A stretch of DNA of 64,000 nt from Dinoroseobacter shibae DFL 12 = DSM 16493 (lineage in GTDB: Bacteria > Pseudomonadota > Alphaproteobacteria > Rhodobacterales > Rhodobacteraceae): assembly GCF_000018145.1 (NCBI RefSeq), contig NC_009952.1, positions 3,038,001-3,102,000 on the forward strand, written 5' to 3'. Positions 16,022-23,177 of this stretch are shown in pieces. Position numbers and translations under genes: made by a program. Each line of letters begins with the position of its first letter. Position 1 is the stretch's first letter. The notes below the pieces were generated by a model. It searched no databases and was not told the origin of the DNA. It was given only the letters and a program-made list of their open reading frames with translations.

Positions 16022-17425
16022 TCAGGACTGAATGGCCCGACGTACAAGGCGCGCTCCGAGAGGGAGTGCAACGAGCACGGCCAAGGCCAGGAACAGGATC
16101 TCGATTCCGAATACAACATTGTAGGGCGTGTGGACACCAAGTCCCTCCTCGCCCGGCAGATTGACAAGCACATCGCGCAGGATGCCGGCCAGCGCCACGC
16201 CGATCCCGGCGCAGGTCGCCTGCACCGCGCCCCATGCGCCGAGCGCCAGGCCGATCTGGCCCTTGGGTGCGCGCTGGATCGCGGCGGTCAGGGTGGCGTG
16301 GCCGAACAGGCCCGCACCGATCCCCGTGGTCAACGTCCCCGTCAGGAAAAGTGCTGTGCCGAAGCCCTGCGAGGCGGCGATGATCGCCGCAAATCCCGGA
16401 ATGCCGATGCTGGCCGCCACCCGGGCCAGCGCATCGGGCGCCAGGCCCCGGCTCAGGACGCGCGAGGCGATGGCAAAACCGATCAGGGAACCGCCGGCCA
16501 GCAGCGCGGTCAGCTTCGTGGTCTGCGCCACCGACAGGCCGAGGGCCTGCCCGCCATAGGGCTCAAGCAACACATCGGCCATGCCGAACCCGAAGGTCCC
16601 AAGCCCGATCACCACCAGCAGGCGCAGCGTCCCCGGCACGGCCACCAGCCGGTCCCATGCCTCGCGGAACGTGACCCTCGGCGCGGCCTTCTGCGCGGCG
16701 GCCCGGTCCCGGTTGCGCGCCTCCTGCTTCCACATGGCGGTCAGGTTCAGCGCAACGGTCACCACCGCACTGCCCTGGATCACCTGCACCAGGCGGCCTG
16801 GCGTGTAATTCTCCAAAAGCAGGCCATAGACCAGCGCACTCGCCACCATCCCGAAGAGCAGCATCACATACATCAGGCCCACGACCTTGGGATGGTCCTC
16901 GTCCGGCACCAGGTCCGTGGCCAGCGCCAGCCCCACGGTCTGCACCATGTGCAACCCCGCACCGACCAGCAGGAAGGCAAGGCCCGCGGCCGCCATCCCG
17001 ATCCATCGGGGCAGGTCCCCGGACTCGCCATAGCCCGACAGCACAAGCAGCGCGAAGGGCATGATGGCGAACCCGCCGAACTGATAGAGCGTGCCTTTCC
17101 AGATATAGGGCACACGCCGCCAGCCCAGAGCCGAGACATGGGCGTCGGAGCGATGCCCGATCAGCGTGCGGAAGGGCGCGAACAGCAAGGGGAGCGCGAG
17201 CATCCCCGCGACCAGCGTGGCCGGCACGTCAAGCTCCACGATCATTACCCGGTTCAGGGTGCCGACCAGCAGAACGAGCGCCATGCCCACCGTGACTTGA
17301 AACAATGACAGCCGCAGAAGGCGGCTGAGGGGAACCTCCGGCGTCGCGACATCCGCAAACGGAAGGTAGCGCGGCCCGAGGGTCGCAATCCGTTGCAGGG
17401 CAAGTGCCTTGAGGTTGAAGGACAT
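16022..17425 (-). CDS. pucC: PucC, LH2 assembly/BChl-delivery MFS protein
   Basis: 467 residues, about 12 membrane helices, PucC/LhaA family of the major facilitator superfamily, required for assembly of light-harvesting complexes. Diagnostic segments: N-terminal LPFADVATPEVPLSRLLRLSLFQ (first part), LNRVMIVELDVPATLVAGML, APFRTLIGHRSDAH and WRRVPYIWKGTLYQFGG, which are typical of bacteriochlorophyll synthase-like PucC. Starts behind GGAGAAATTC. It lies 70 bases after pucA with a strong hairpin in the gap, the usual puc arrangement that keeps pucC mRNA lower than pucBA. Confidence 0.93.
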   Translation of the reverse strand: MSFNLKALALQRIATLGPRYLPFADVATPEVPLSRLLRLSLFQVTVGMALVLLVGTLNRVMIVELDVPATLVAGMLALPLLFAPFRTLIGHRSDAHVSALGWRRVPYIWKGTLYQFGGFAIMPFALLVLSGYGESGDLPRWIGMAAAGLAFLLVGAGLHMVQTVGLALATDLVPDEDHPKVVGLMYVMLLFGMVASALVYGLLLENYTPGRLVQVIQGSAVVTVALNLTAMWKQEARNRDRAAAQKAAPRVTFREAWDRLVAVPGTLRLLVVIGLGTFGFGMADVLLEPYGGQALGLSVAQTTKLTALLAGGSLIGFAIASRVLSRGLAPDALARVAASIGIPGFAAIIAASQGFGTALFLTGTLTTGIGAGLFGHATLTAAIQRAPKGQIGLALGAWGAVQATCAGIGVALAGILRDVLVNLPGEEGLGVHTPYNVVFGIEILFLALAVLVALPLGARLVRRAIQS

Positions 17426-17441
17426 GAATTTCTCCGTCAGG

Positions 17442-17477
17442 TCTCCGCCCGGGGCTCGGTCATACCCGGGGCGGAGA
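17442..17477 (-). promoter_or_regulatory. pucA-pucC intercistronic hairpin
   Basis: TCTCCGCCC (17442-17450) pairs with GGGCGGAGA (17469-17477), and the inner bases can add several GC pairs with one bulge. It lies just past the pucA stop and has no following T run. In known puc operons such a hairpin protects pucBA mRNA and dampens pucC expression. Confidence 0.7.
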
Positions 17478-17495
17478 TATTTCTGCCGTGCCCCT

Positions 17496-17837
17496 TCAGT
17501 AGGACGACGGCGGGACGGTCGGCGAGGCGGAGGCCAGGGTCTCGCCCTGCAGCACGGCCGTCCGGGTCGTTCCGTCCGGCATGACGATCAGAACCTGCTG
17601 GGCTCCGTTCACATCCGGAAGAACATAGGACGCCTTGGCGGTCGCGGCCTCTTGCTGCTGCAACAGGGCTGCGGAATCCCCGGAGCCGAGCTCATTGCCG
17701 GACAGGAAGTCGGACACCCAGGAGGTGTTGCTCAGAACGGCCACATGGACCGCGAAGGAGCCGACAGCCACAGCGCCGAGGAAAACCGGGACGCCCACGG
17801 CGGGCGGAACGACGAGCCACATCTTTGCATTGTTCAT
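17496..17837 (-). CDS. pucA: LH2 (B800-850) antenna alpha subunit with long C-terminal tail
   Basis: Single-helix bacteriochlorophyll-binding subunit of the peripheral antenna. MNNAKMWLVVPPAVGVPVFLGAVA... is a clear LH2 alpha N-terminus; His31 (SFAVHVAVL) is the expected ligand of the B850 pigment. The usual protein is about 50-60 residues, but this one has 113: residues 47-113 form a polar tail with a Gln/Ala-rich stretch (LLQQQEAATAKA), a small beta-like segment (QQVLIVMPDGTTRTAVL) and a Ser/Pro-rich end. The frame is intact and stops just before the hairpin. Co-translated with pucB (12-base gap). Confidence 0.93.
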   Translation of the reverse strand: MNNAKMWLVVPPAVGVPVFLGAVAVGSFAVHVAVLSNTSWVSDFLSGNELGSGDSAALLQQQEAATAKASYVLPDVNGAQQVLIVMPDGTTRTAVLQGETLASASPTVPPSSY

Positions 17838-17849
17838 GACGTGACCCCC

Positions 17850-18005
17850 TTATCCGAGCCAGGGCGTGGCGGCCGCCACGAGAAAATGCGCAAGCAGCGC
17901 GATCACACCGAAAACGCGCGTACCATCGATGAGATAGCTATGCACTTCTTCGGCTTCTTCGAGTGTCAGACCTGTCGGCCAGACCTTATCGGTGTCATCA
18001 GCCAT
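17850..18005 (-). CDS. pucB: LH2 (B800-850) antenna beta subunit
   Basis: 51 residues: [22 protein letters not shown] at the N-terminus (KVWPTGLT and EEAEEVH are LH2-beta signatures), one membrane helix and the C-terminal [16 protein letters not shown], in which His40 is the B850 ligand. Length and sequence are those of typical Rhodobacter-type PucB. RBS GGAGGAGATCAGC precedes the ATG. First recognised gene of pucBAC; two PpsR-type sites lie upstream. Confidence 0.95.
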   Translation of the reverse strand: MADDTDKVWPTGLTLEEAEEVHSYLIDGTRVFGVIALLAHFLVAAATPWLG

Positions 18006-18019
18006 GCTGATCTCCTCCG

Positions 18020-18139
18020 TTATTCAGTTTCCGAGGGGGACTCACTGGCGCCGAGGTCTGGGTTCAGAACCGGATCGTCCCACGACTGGCCAAGCATGCG
18101 GCCAATCGACCTTCGCAGTATGTCATAGTTGATGGACAT
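18020..18139 (-). CDS. Possible 39-residue leader peptide upstream of pucB
   Basis: An intact reading frame, [20 protein letters not shown] then an acidic tail ending ESPSETE, stops 14 bases before pucB. It could form a short amphipathic helix followed by an acidic end. There is no good ribosome binding site, and its first codons lie on the PpsR-type site at 18121-18138, so it may not be translated at all. Reported because the spacing to pucB is operon-like and the residue composition is protein-like. Confidence 0.4.
   Translation of the reverse strand: MSINYDILRRSIGRMLGQSWDDPVLNPDLGASESPSETE
18121..18138 (-). promoter_or_regulatory. PpsR/CrtJ-type site, proximal
   Basis: TGT-N12-ACA match (TGTCATAGTTGATGGACA). 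It lies 116 bases upstream of pucB and is separated by 8 bases from the second site, the spacing used by cooperative PpsR/CrtJ binding. Confidence 0.75.
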
Positions 18140-18146
18140 TGCAATC

Positions 18147-18164
18147 TGTAAGTTTTGATTTACA
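18147..18164 (-). promoter_or_regulatory. PpsR/CrtJ-type site, distal
   Basis: TGT-N12-ACA match (TGTAAGTTTTGATTTACA) with further dyad symmetry (TGTAA...TTACA). Together with the proximal site it predicts oxygen- and light-dependent repression of pucBAC. Confidence 0.8.
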
Positions 18165-18350
18165 CATTTACACCCTTTCATCCACTGGCGCATTTTATCG
18201 CAATGAATTCAGGGACAACCAGCTTTTGCAAAATGAAAATATCTGGCTTTGACTCGGGTTAAGGAGGAGGTTTTCGCACTCAACCGCTCATCAGAACGGC
18301 ATTCGCCCAAGGCGGCGGCGGGAAACCGAGTCGCTGAACCCCAGAACAGA
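18165..18350. other. puc upstream region, non-coding
   Basis: No credible gene. The first 90 bases are AT-rich (TTTTGCAAAATGAAAATATC) and could hold the puc promoter and a bending-protein site; on the minus strand TGGTTG and TAAAAT are spaced by 18 bases near 18190-18225. The rest is GC-rich spacer. Confidence 0.4.
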
Positions 18351-18376
18351 CAGGGCCCACAGGAGGGTGGGCCCTG
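18351..18376 (-). terminator. Hairpin terminator after the phytase-like gene
   Basis: CAGGGCCCAC-aggagg-GTGGGCCCTG, a perfect 10-base stem, 29 bases past the stop at 18406. T run weak. Confidence 0.7.
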
Positions 18377-18405
18377 ACGGGTCGATCCATTGATGGAAAC
18401 CGGGC

Positions 18406-20565
18406 CTAAGGCGCGGTGCCGATGGAGAAAAACATCGTCTCCCCGGAATGATCCTCGACCCCGTCATTATCGGTGGACACGAAGATCTCTCCGGTTTGCA
18501 GGATTGCGAGCCCTTCGACCTTGTCGAGCACGTAACCACCCGTCGCAGTCAGATCCGGCAGCAGGTCGCGCACCAATTCCTTGGACACGATGGGCATATC
18601 GTCTCCGTCCAGCGTGGCGGGCACCATCTCGGCCAGCGGCACGCGGTAGACCCGTTTGGTGACTGCCTCCAGCCCGTGCCGGTTGTCCCGCTCCACGATA
18701 TAGACGTGATCGCCATGGGCGCTGATCTCCGACAGGCCGACCCAGCCTGTCTCCGGCGCTGCCTTGGGATAAAGCACCGCGCCCCATTCCTCGGTCTCGA
18801 TATTGTAGGACACCAGCTTGGCGTGGTGCTCGGGATCGTCCGCCCACTCCCGCTGCACGGCCATCCACAGGGTATCTCCAACCTTGGTGATGCCCTCGAA
18901 GCCGAAGCGCCGCTCCACCGCCATCAGCTCCGGCGGAAGACCGATTTCCGCCTGGATCTCGCCCTGGGCGGAGACATGATAGAGCGCATGGGGCACAACA
19001 CGGTCCGTGCGCCCTTCGGAGGCGACCCAGAAGCCGCCCTCCCCGTCTAGGACGATGCCTTCGAGGTCGAGCTTCTGTGCCGGACGGCCCGCGCGAGTGA
19101 CCGGCGTCGCGGCGGTGATCCGCGCCGGGGTGGTGGAGGCGTCGATGGTGTAGATCGTCGGCTGGAAGCCATAGAAGCTGTCATTCACCGCGTAGATCGT
19201 GCTGCCTTCCCCAGCGACCATGCCCGAGATCGCCCCCCAACCGATCAGTTCTCCCGCGCCTTCAGAGGTCAGCTGCGGATAGGCCGCAGGGGCTTCCTGG
19301 TATTCGTAGAGCATCACATGGGCACGCGCCGCGCCGTCCTCGAGCCCGTCATACTCGTTGGCCGTGGCCAGCAGGCCCCGGGACGGGATCGCCACCGCCC
19401 CTTCCGGAGAGATGCCGGAAGGCAGAAGCTGCTTGAGCACCGGTGCCGCCGGGTCGCTCACGTCATAGACCCCCACGACCGAGGCCCGCTCCGCCATGAC
19501 AAAGACGAACGGCGTGCCGTCGAATACCCCGAATTCCATTCCCTCTGGCTCAACCCCCTTGGCATCCGAGCGCCGGTCCGGGTAATGCCCGATCTGCACA
19601 ATGGCATGCTCGAAGGACGCGCCGGTTTCGAACAGCTCGGTGCCATCCTTGGCGAAGATCGTCATCCCCCGCGCCCCGCCATCCATGTCGCCCTCATTGG
19701 CGATGGCGAAATGGGTATCATCGATCCACTGCACCCCGTCGGGCTCCCGCACCCGGTCCGGCTGGCTCTCGGTGAAGATCAGCGCGCCGCGTTCATCCGT
19801 GGCGTCGATCCCGTCCAGATCCACCGACCCGGCGGAGAAATGCGAGACGATCGACCCGTCCCGCGCAACCACGACGATATGGTTGTTCTCCTGCAGGGTC
19901 ACGACCGTCTCGCCGAGCCCGTTGATATCCACGAATTCCGGCTCCGGGTCCTCTCCCGCCACATCCGCAAGCCCCGTAAGGTCCGCGCGGATCAGGCTGC
20001 CACAATCGAGGCTGCCATCGACCACGTCGATCATGACCAGGTCGCCCGCCGGCATCTGCGGTACGCGGCCCTCTCCCAGGTCCTCGTCACGCTCGTTCTC
20101 GATGGCCACGGCGATGAACGACCCGTCCGGCGCCTTCGCGGTGCTGTCGGGCTGCCCGCCGAGGTCGCAACGGGCCGGTTCGGTCATGCTCGTCACGTCG
20201 ATGGCCTTCACCATGCCCGACGGCTCGGTGTAGCTCTCGGAGGTGTTGATCCCCACGAAGGCCGTTGTGCCGATGATCGACACGGCCGTCGGCTCGCCAT
20301 CCATCGCCATGGTGCCCAGGGGCTGCGGGTTCGCCGGGTCGGTGATGTCGATCGCCCCGAGCACCCCCGCCGGACTGTCGGTGTAGACCAGCACCATGCC
20401 ATCGGCGGTGGCATCGATGATCTCGGCAGAGGTTTCTTCCGGCACCGCCCCGTCGAAGTTGGCCGTGACCGGAAAGGACGCGATCCGGTTGAAATTCATG
20501 TCGGCCAGTGCGGGCCCGGCGGTGAGCGCGCAGGCGGCGCCACTCAGCAGAACGGATTTTTTCAT
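18406..20565 (-). CDS. Secreted esterase-like phytase family protein
   Basis: 719 residues. Signal peptide MKKSVLLSGAACALTAGPALA. The N-terminal half looks like a beta-propeller of LVIVD/choice-of-anchor type (repeated PAGVLGAIDITDPANPQPLG, FVGINTSESYTEPSG, VVGVYDVSDPAAPVLKQL). The C-terminal part (about 400-719) matches the esterase-like activity of phytase domain (LDLEGIVLDGEGGFWVASEG, GFEGITKVGDTLWMAVQRE, EGLAILQTGEIFVSTDNDG). Probably a periplasmic or surface phosphoesterase. An in-frame TTG four codons earlier overlaps the RBS GGGGAA, so the ATG at 20565 is preferred. Monocistronic, with its own terminator. Confidence 0.85.
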   Translation of the reverse strand: MKKSVLLSGAACALTAGPALADMNFNRIASFPVTANFDGAVPEETSAEIIDATADGMVLVYTDSPAGVLGAIDITDPANPQPLGTMAMDGEPTAVSIIGTTAFVGINTSESYTEPSGMVKAIDVTSMTEPARCDLGGQPDSTAKAPDGSFIAVAIENERDEDLGEGRVPQMPAGDLVMIDVVDGSLDCGSLIRADLTGLADVAGEDPEPEFVDINGLGETVVTLQENNHIVVVARDGSIVSHFSAGSVDLDGIDATDERGALIFTESQPDRVREPDGVQWIDDTHFAIANEGDMDGGARGMTIFAKDGTELFETGASFEHAIVQIGHYPDRRSDAKGVEPEGMEFGVFDGTPFVFVMAERASVVGVYDVSDPAAPVLKQLLPSGISPEGAVAIPSRGLLATANEYDGLEDGAARAHVMLYEYQEAPAAYPQLTSEGAGELIGWGAISGMVAGEGSTIYAVNDSFYGFQPTIYTIDASTTPARITAATPVTRAGRPAQKLDLEGIVLDGEGGFWVASEGRTDRVVPHALYHVSAQGEIQAEIGLPPELMAVERRFGFEGITKVGDTLWMAVQREWADDPEHHAKLVSYNIETEEWGAVLYPKAAPETGWVGLSEISAHGDHVYIVERDNRHGLEAVTKRVYRVPLAEMVPATLDGDDMPIVSKELVRDLLPDLTATGGYVLDKVEGLAILQTGEIFVSTDNDGVEDHSGETMFFSIGTAP

Positions 20566-20723
20566 GTGATTCCCCAAGGTTTAGCGCCTTCGGGATGCAA
20601 CGGTTCTGTAACAACGGCCCTTCAGATTTGTATCAGTTGCGTGAAAGCCGCGCTGGCGCATTCGTGAGCCCCGCGCGCTCCGACCTGTGGCAGGATCGCG
20701 GGGCCCTGATGATGGAGACCCCC

Positions 20724-21089
20724 ATGCCCCGACCCCTGATCCCCGCGCTGGCCCTGGGCCTGCTCTGCACCGCCCCGCTCTGGGCCAGCCCCTCGGTCAT
20801 CGAGACCGCCGAAGCCCAGCGTAGCGGTGCGGGCTGGCGCATCTCCGTCACCCTGAGCCATCCGGATACCGGCTGGGACCATTACGCGGACGGGTGGGAG
20901 GTGCTGACCCCCGACGGCGTCTCCCTGGGCACACGGGTCCTCGCCCATCCCCATGTGGAAGAGCAGCCCTTCACCCGCAGCCTCGGCGGGGTGCGCGTGC
21001 CCGAAGGCGTGACCGAACTGGTGATCCGCGCCCGGTGCAACCTCGATGGCTACACCGGCACGCCCTTTACCCTGCGCTTGCCGTACTGA
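20724..21089 (+). CDS. Small secreted protein of unknown function
   Basis: 121 residues starting at the ATG behind GGAGACCCCC; upstream ATGs at 20709 and 20712 lack an RBS. The signal peptide LIPALALGLLCTAPLWA precedes a mature part of about 100 residues that looks all-beta (GWRISVTLSHPDTGWDHYAD, WEVLTPDG, FTRSLGGVRVPEGVTELVIR). One cysteine in the mature part (ARCNLDGYTG). Similar small periplasmic proteins occur in Rhodobacterales, but I cannot name the family. Convergent with the large operon that ends at 21093. Confidence 0.75.
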   Translation: MPRPLIPALALGLLCTAPLWASPSVIETAEAQRSGAGWRISVTLSHPDTGWDHYADGWEVLTPDGVSLGTRVLAHPHVEEQPFTRSLGGVRVPEGVTELVIRARCNLDGYTGTPFTLRLPY

Positions 21090-21092
21090 GCC

Positions 21093-23177
21093 TCAACCGG
21101 CCTTCGGCGTGCTTCGCCGCCCTTCGCGCAGCCAGGCCGCGATGGTCAGGAGCGCCACAAGCGCCAGGAACAGCCACGCGGCGATGAGCGGGCTGATCCG
21201 CAGGTCCGTGGTCAGCGCCGCCTCCCGCGGGGTCAGGCCGATCCAGCCGCGCCCGGCGGCATTTCGGCCCTCGCCCACATCGCGCAGCCGCGGCACACCG
21301 TTCTCCAGCGCCAGCACCCCGCCCCGGGTCGCATCCACCGCCGCCGCGAGCTTGTCGCCGCTGGCCAGGGTTTCCTCGAACTCCCGCGGCGCAGACGGGC
21401 CAAGGCCCACCACCGCGTCCAGCTCCCCGTCGCTCAGACGGTAGAGCCCTGGCTCGGCGCCGGTGAACTCCGCGCTCCAGCGCCCCGGCGCGATCTCGGT
21501 CAGGGGCACGACCGTTTCGACCCCGTCCGGGCCGATCACCGTCACCTCCCGCTCCCCGTCGGTCAGGGCGCGGCGGGTGATGGTCATGGTCTGGCCCTCG
21601 GCGGTGGCGGTCAGCGCCTCTTCCTCCAGCTCGGGCTCCTTCATCATCCAATGGGCCAACCGGCGCAGCAGCTCCAGCTGCGGCCCGCCGCCCTCGTAGC
21701 CCCGCGACCACAGCCAGGCGTGATCCGACGCCAAGAGCGCCACGCGCCCCTCGCCCACCCGGTCCAGCATCAGGAGCGGCCGGTCGCCCGGGCCCGTCAT
21801 CACCACCTCGCCCGCCATCGGCTCCACCTCGATCAGGCGGAACCAGCGGCCCCAGGGCGCTTCCCCCTCGGCCAGGTTGGTCGGCGCAAGCCCGGCGGTC
21901 ACCGGATGCCGGTTGCCCACATCGCTGATCTCCGGCGTGAAGCCTTCCTCGATCACCCGTGCCGTGGGCTCGCCGGGGATGATATCCGCCAGCGGCGAGC
22001 GATAGATCGAATTGGCCGAGGCGAAATCCGGCCCCGCGGCCACCAGGACCGCACCGCCCGCTTCGACATATTGCGCAATGTTCGCGAGGTAGATCTGCGG
22101 CAGGATCCCGCGCCGCCGATAACGGTCGAAGATAATCAGGTCGAAATCGTCGATCTTCTCCAGGAACAGCTCCCGCGTCGGGAACGCGATCAGCGACAAT
22201 TCCGAGACCGGCACACCGTCCTGTTTCTCCGGCGGGCGCAGGATGGTGAAATGCACCAGGTCCACCGCGCTGTCGGATTTCAGCAGGTTGCGCCAGGTCC
22301 GCTCCCCCGCATGGGGCTCGCCCGAGACCAGCAGCACCCGCAACCGGTCACGCACCCCGTTGATCTGCACCACGGCGGCGTTGTTGCGGTCGGTCAACTC
22401 GCCCTCGGCCTCGGGCACGGTCAGCTGCACCACGTTCATGCCGCCATGGTCGAGCGACAGCGGCACCGTGATGTCCCGGCCCACAGGCACGTCCACGGCA
22501 AAGGGCTCCCCCCCGTCCACGGCGATCTCCAGCGACACCTGCCCCTGGGCGGCGGCGGGCACGTCGCCCTGGTCCTCGATCCGCACGGTCAGCTCGACCT
22601 CTTCGCCCAGGATGCCGAAGGCGGGCGCGGTCTTGACCACGAGGCGGCGGTCCCAGTCGCCTTCCCGCCCGGTCAGCAGCAGGTGCAAGGGCGCCGGCAG
22701 GTTGGGCATCGGGCCGAGGTCATGGACCTGCCCGTCGCTCAGCAGGATCGTGCCCGCCAGCCGCGCCTGCGGGATCTCCGACAGCGCCTCGGTCATCGCC
22801 GCGACCAGCAGCGTACCCGCATTGCCCGGCCCGTCGCCCACCCGGACCACGCGCAGCTCGGTGTTGGTGCGGGCGGTGATCTCGGCGCTCAGCGCTTCGA
22901 GCGCCGCCTCGGTCTGCTCGGTACGGTCGGAAATCCGCTGGCTCGCGGTCTCGTCCACCACCACCAGCACGATATCGGTCAGCGGGCTGCGATCCTCTTC
23001 CTGCAAGGACGGGTTCGCCAGCGCCAGGAGCAGCGCCGCCGTCGCCAGCCCGCGCACCCAGGCGCCCAGAAGCCCCCGCGCCCCCGCAAAGAGCAGAAGC
23101 GCCGCCATCAGCACGCCGAGCGCGCCCAGCACCGCCCAGGGAAGATAGGGGTCGAAGATCACCGTACCGCTGTTCAT
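21093..23177 (-). CDS. Membrane-anchored protein with VWA/glutamine-amidotransferase-like regions
   Basis: 694 residues, last gene of the MoxR operon. Two helices at the N-terminus (YLPWAVLGALGVLMAALLLFAGA, LLGAWVRGLATAALLLALAN), a possible degenerate VWA-like domain (DIVLVVVDETASQ in place of DxSxS), a class I amidotransferase-like fold in the middle (LRVLLVSGEPHAG, IIFDRYRRRGILP, GGAVLVAAGP) without an obvious catalytic cysteine, and a final helix (LIAAWLFLALVALLTIAAWL). Most of the protein should be periplasmic. Overlaps the upstream gene by four bases. Likely part of the envelope complex encoded by this operon; precise role unknown. Confidence 0.75.
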   Translation of the reverse strand: MNSGTVIFDPYLPWAVLGALGVLMAALLLFAGARGLLGAWVRGLATAALLLALANPSLQEEDRSPLTDIVLVVVDETASQRISDRTEQTEAALEALSAEITARTNTELRVVRVGDGPGNAGTLLVAAMTEALSEIPQARLAGTILLSDGQVHDLGPMPNLPAPLHLLLTGREGDWDRRLVVKTAPAFGILGEEVELTVRIEDQGDVPAAAQGQVSLEIAVDGGEPFAVDVPVGRDITVPLSLDHGGMNVVQLTVPEAEGELTDRNNAAVVQINGVRDRLRVLLVSGEPHAGERTWRNLLKSDSAVDLVHFTILRPPEKQDGVPVSELSLIAFPTRELFLEKIDDFDLIIFDRYRRRGILPQIYLANIAQYVEAGGAVLVAAGPDFASANSIYRSPLADIIPGEPTARVIEEGFTPEISDVGNRHPVTAGLAPTNLAEGEAPWGRWFRLIEVEPMAGEVVMTGPGDRPLLMLDRVGEGRVALLASDHAWLWSRGYEGGGPQLELLRRLAHWMMKEPELEEEALTATAEGQTMTITRRALTDGEREVTVIGPDGVETVVPLTEIAPGRWSAEFTGAEPGLYRLSDGELDAVVGLGPSAPREFEETLASGDKLAAAVDATRGGVLALENGVPRLRDVGEGRNAAGRGWIGLTPREAALTTDLRISPLIAAWLFLALVALLTIAAWLREGRRSTPKAG

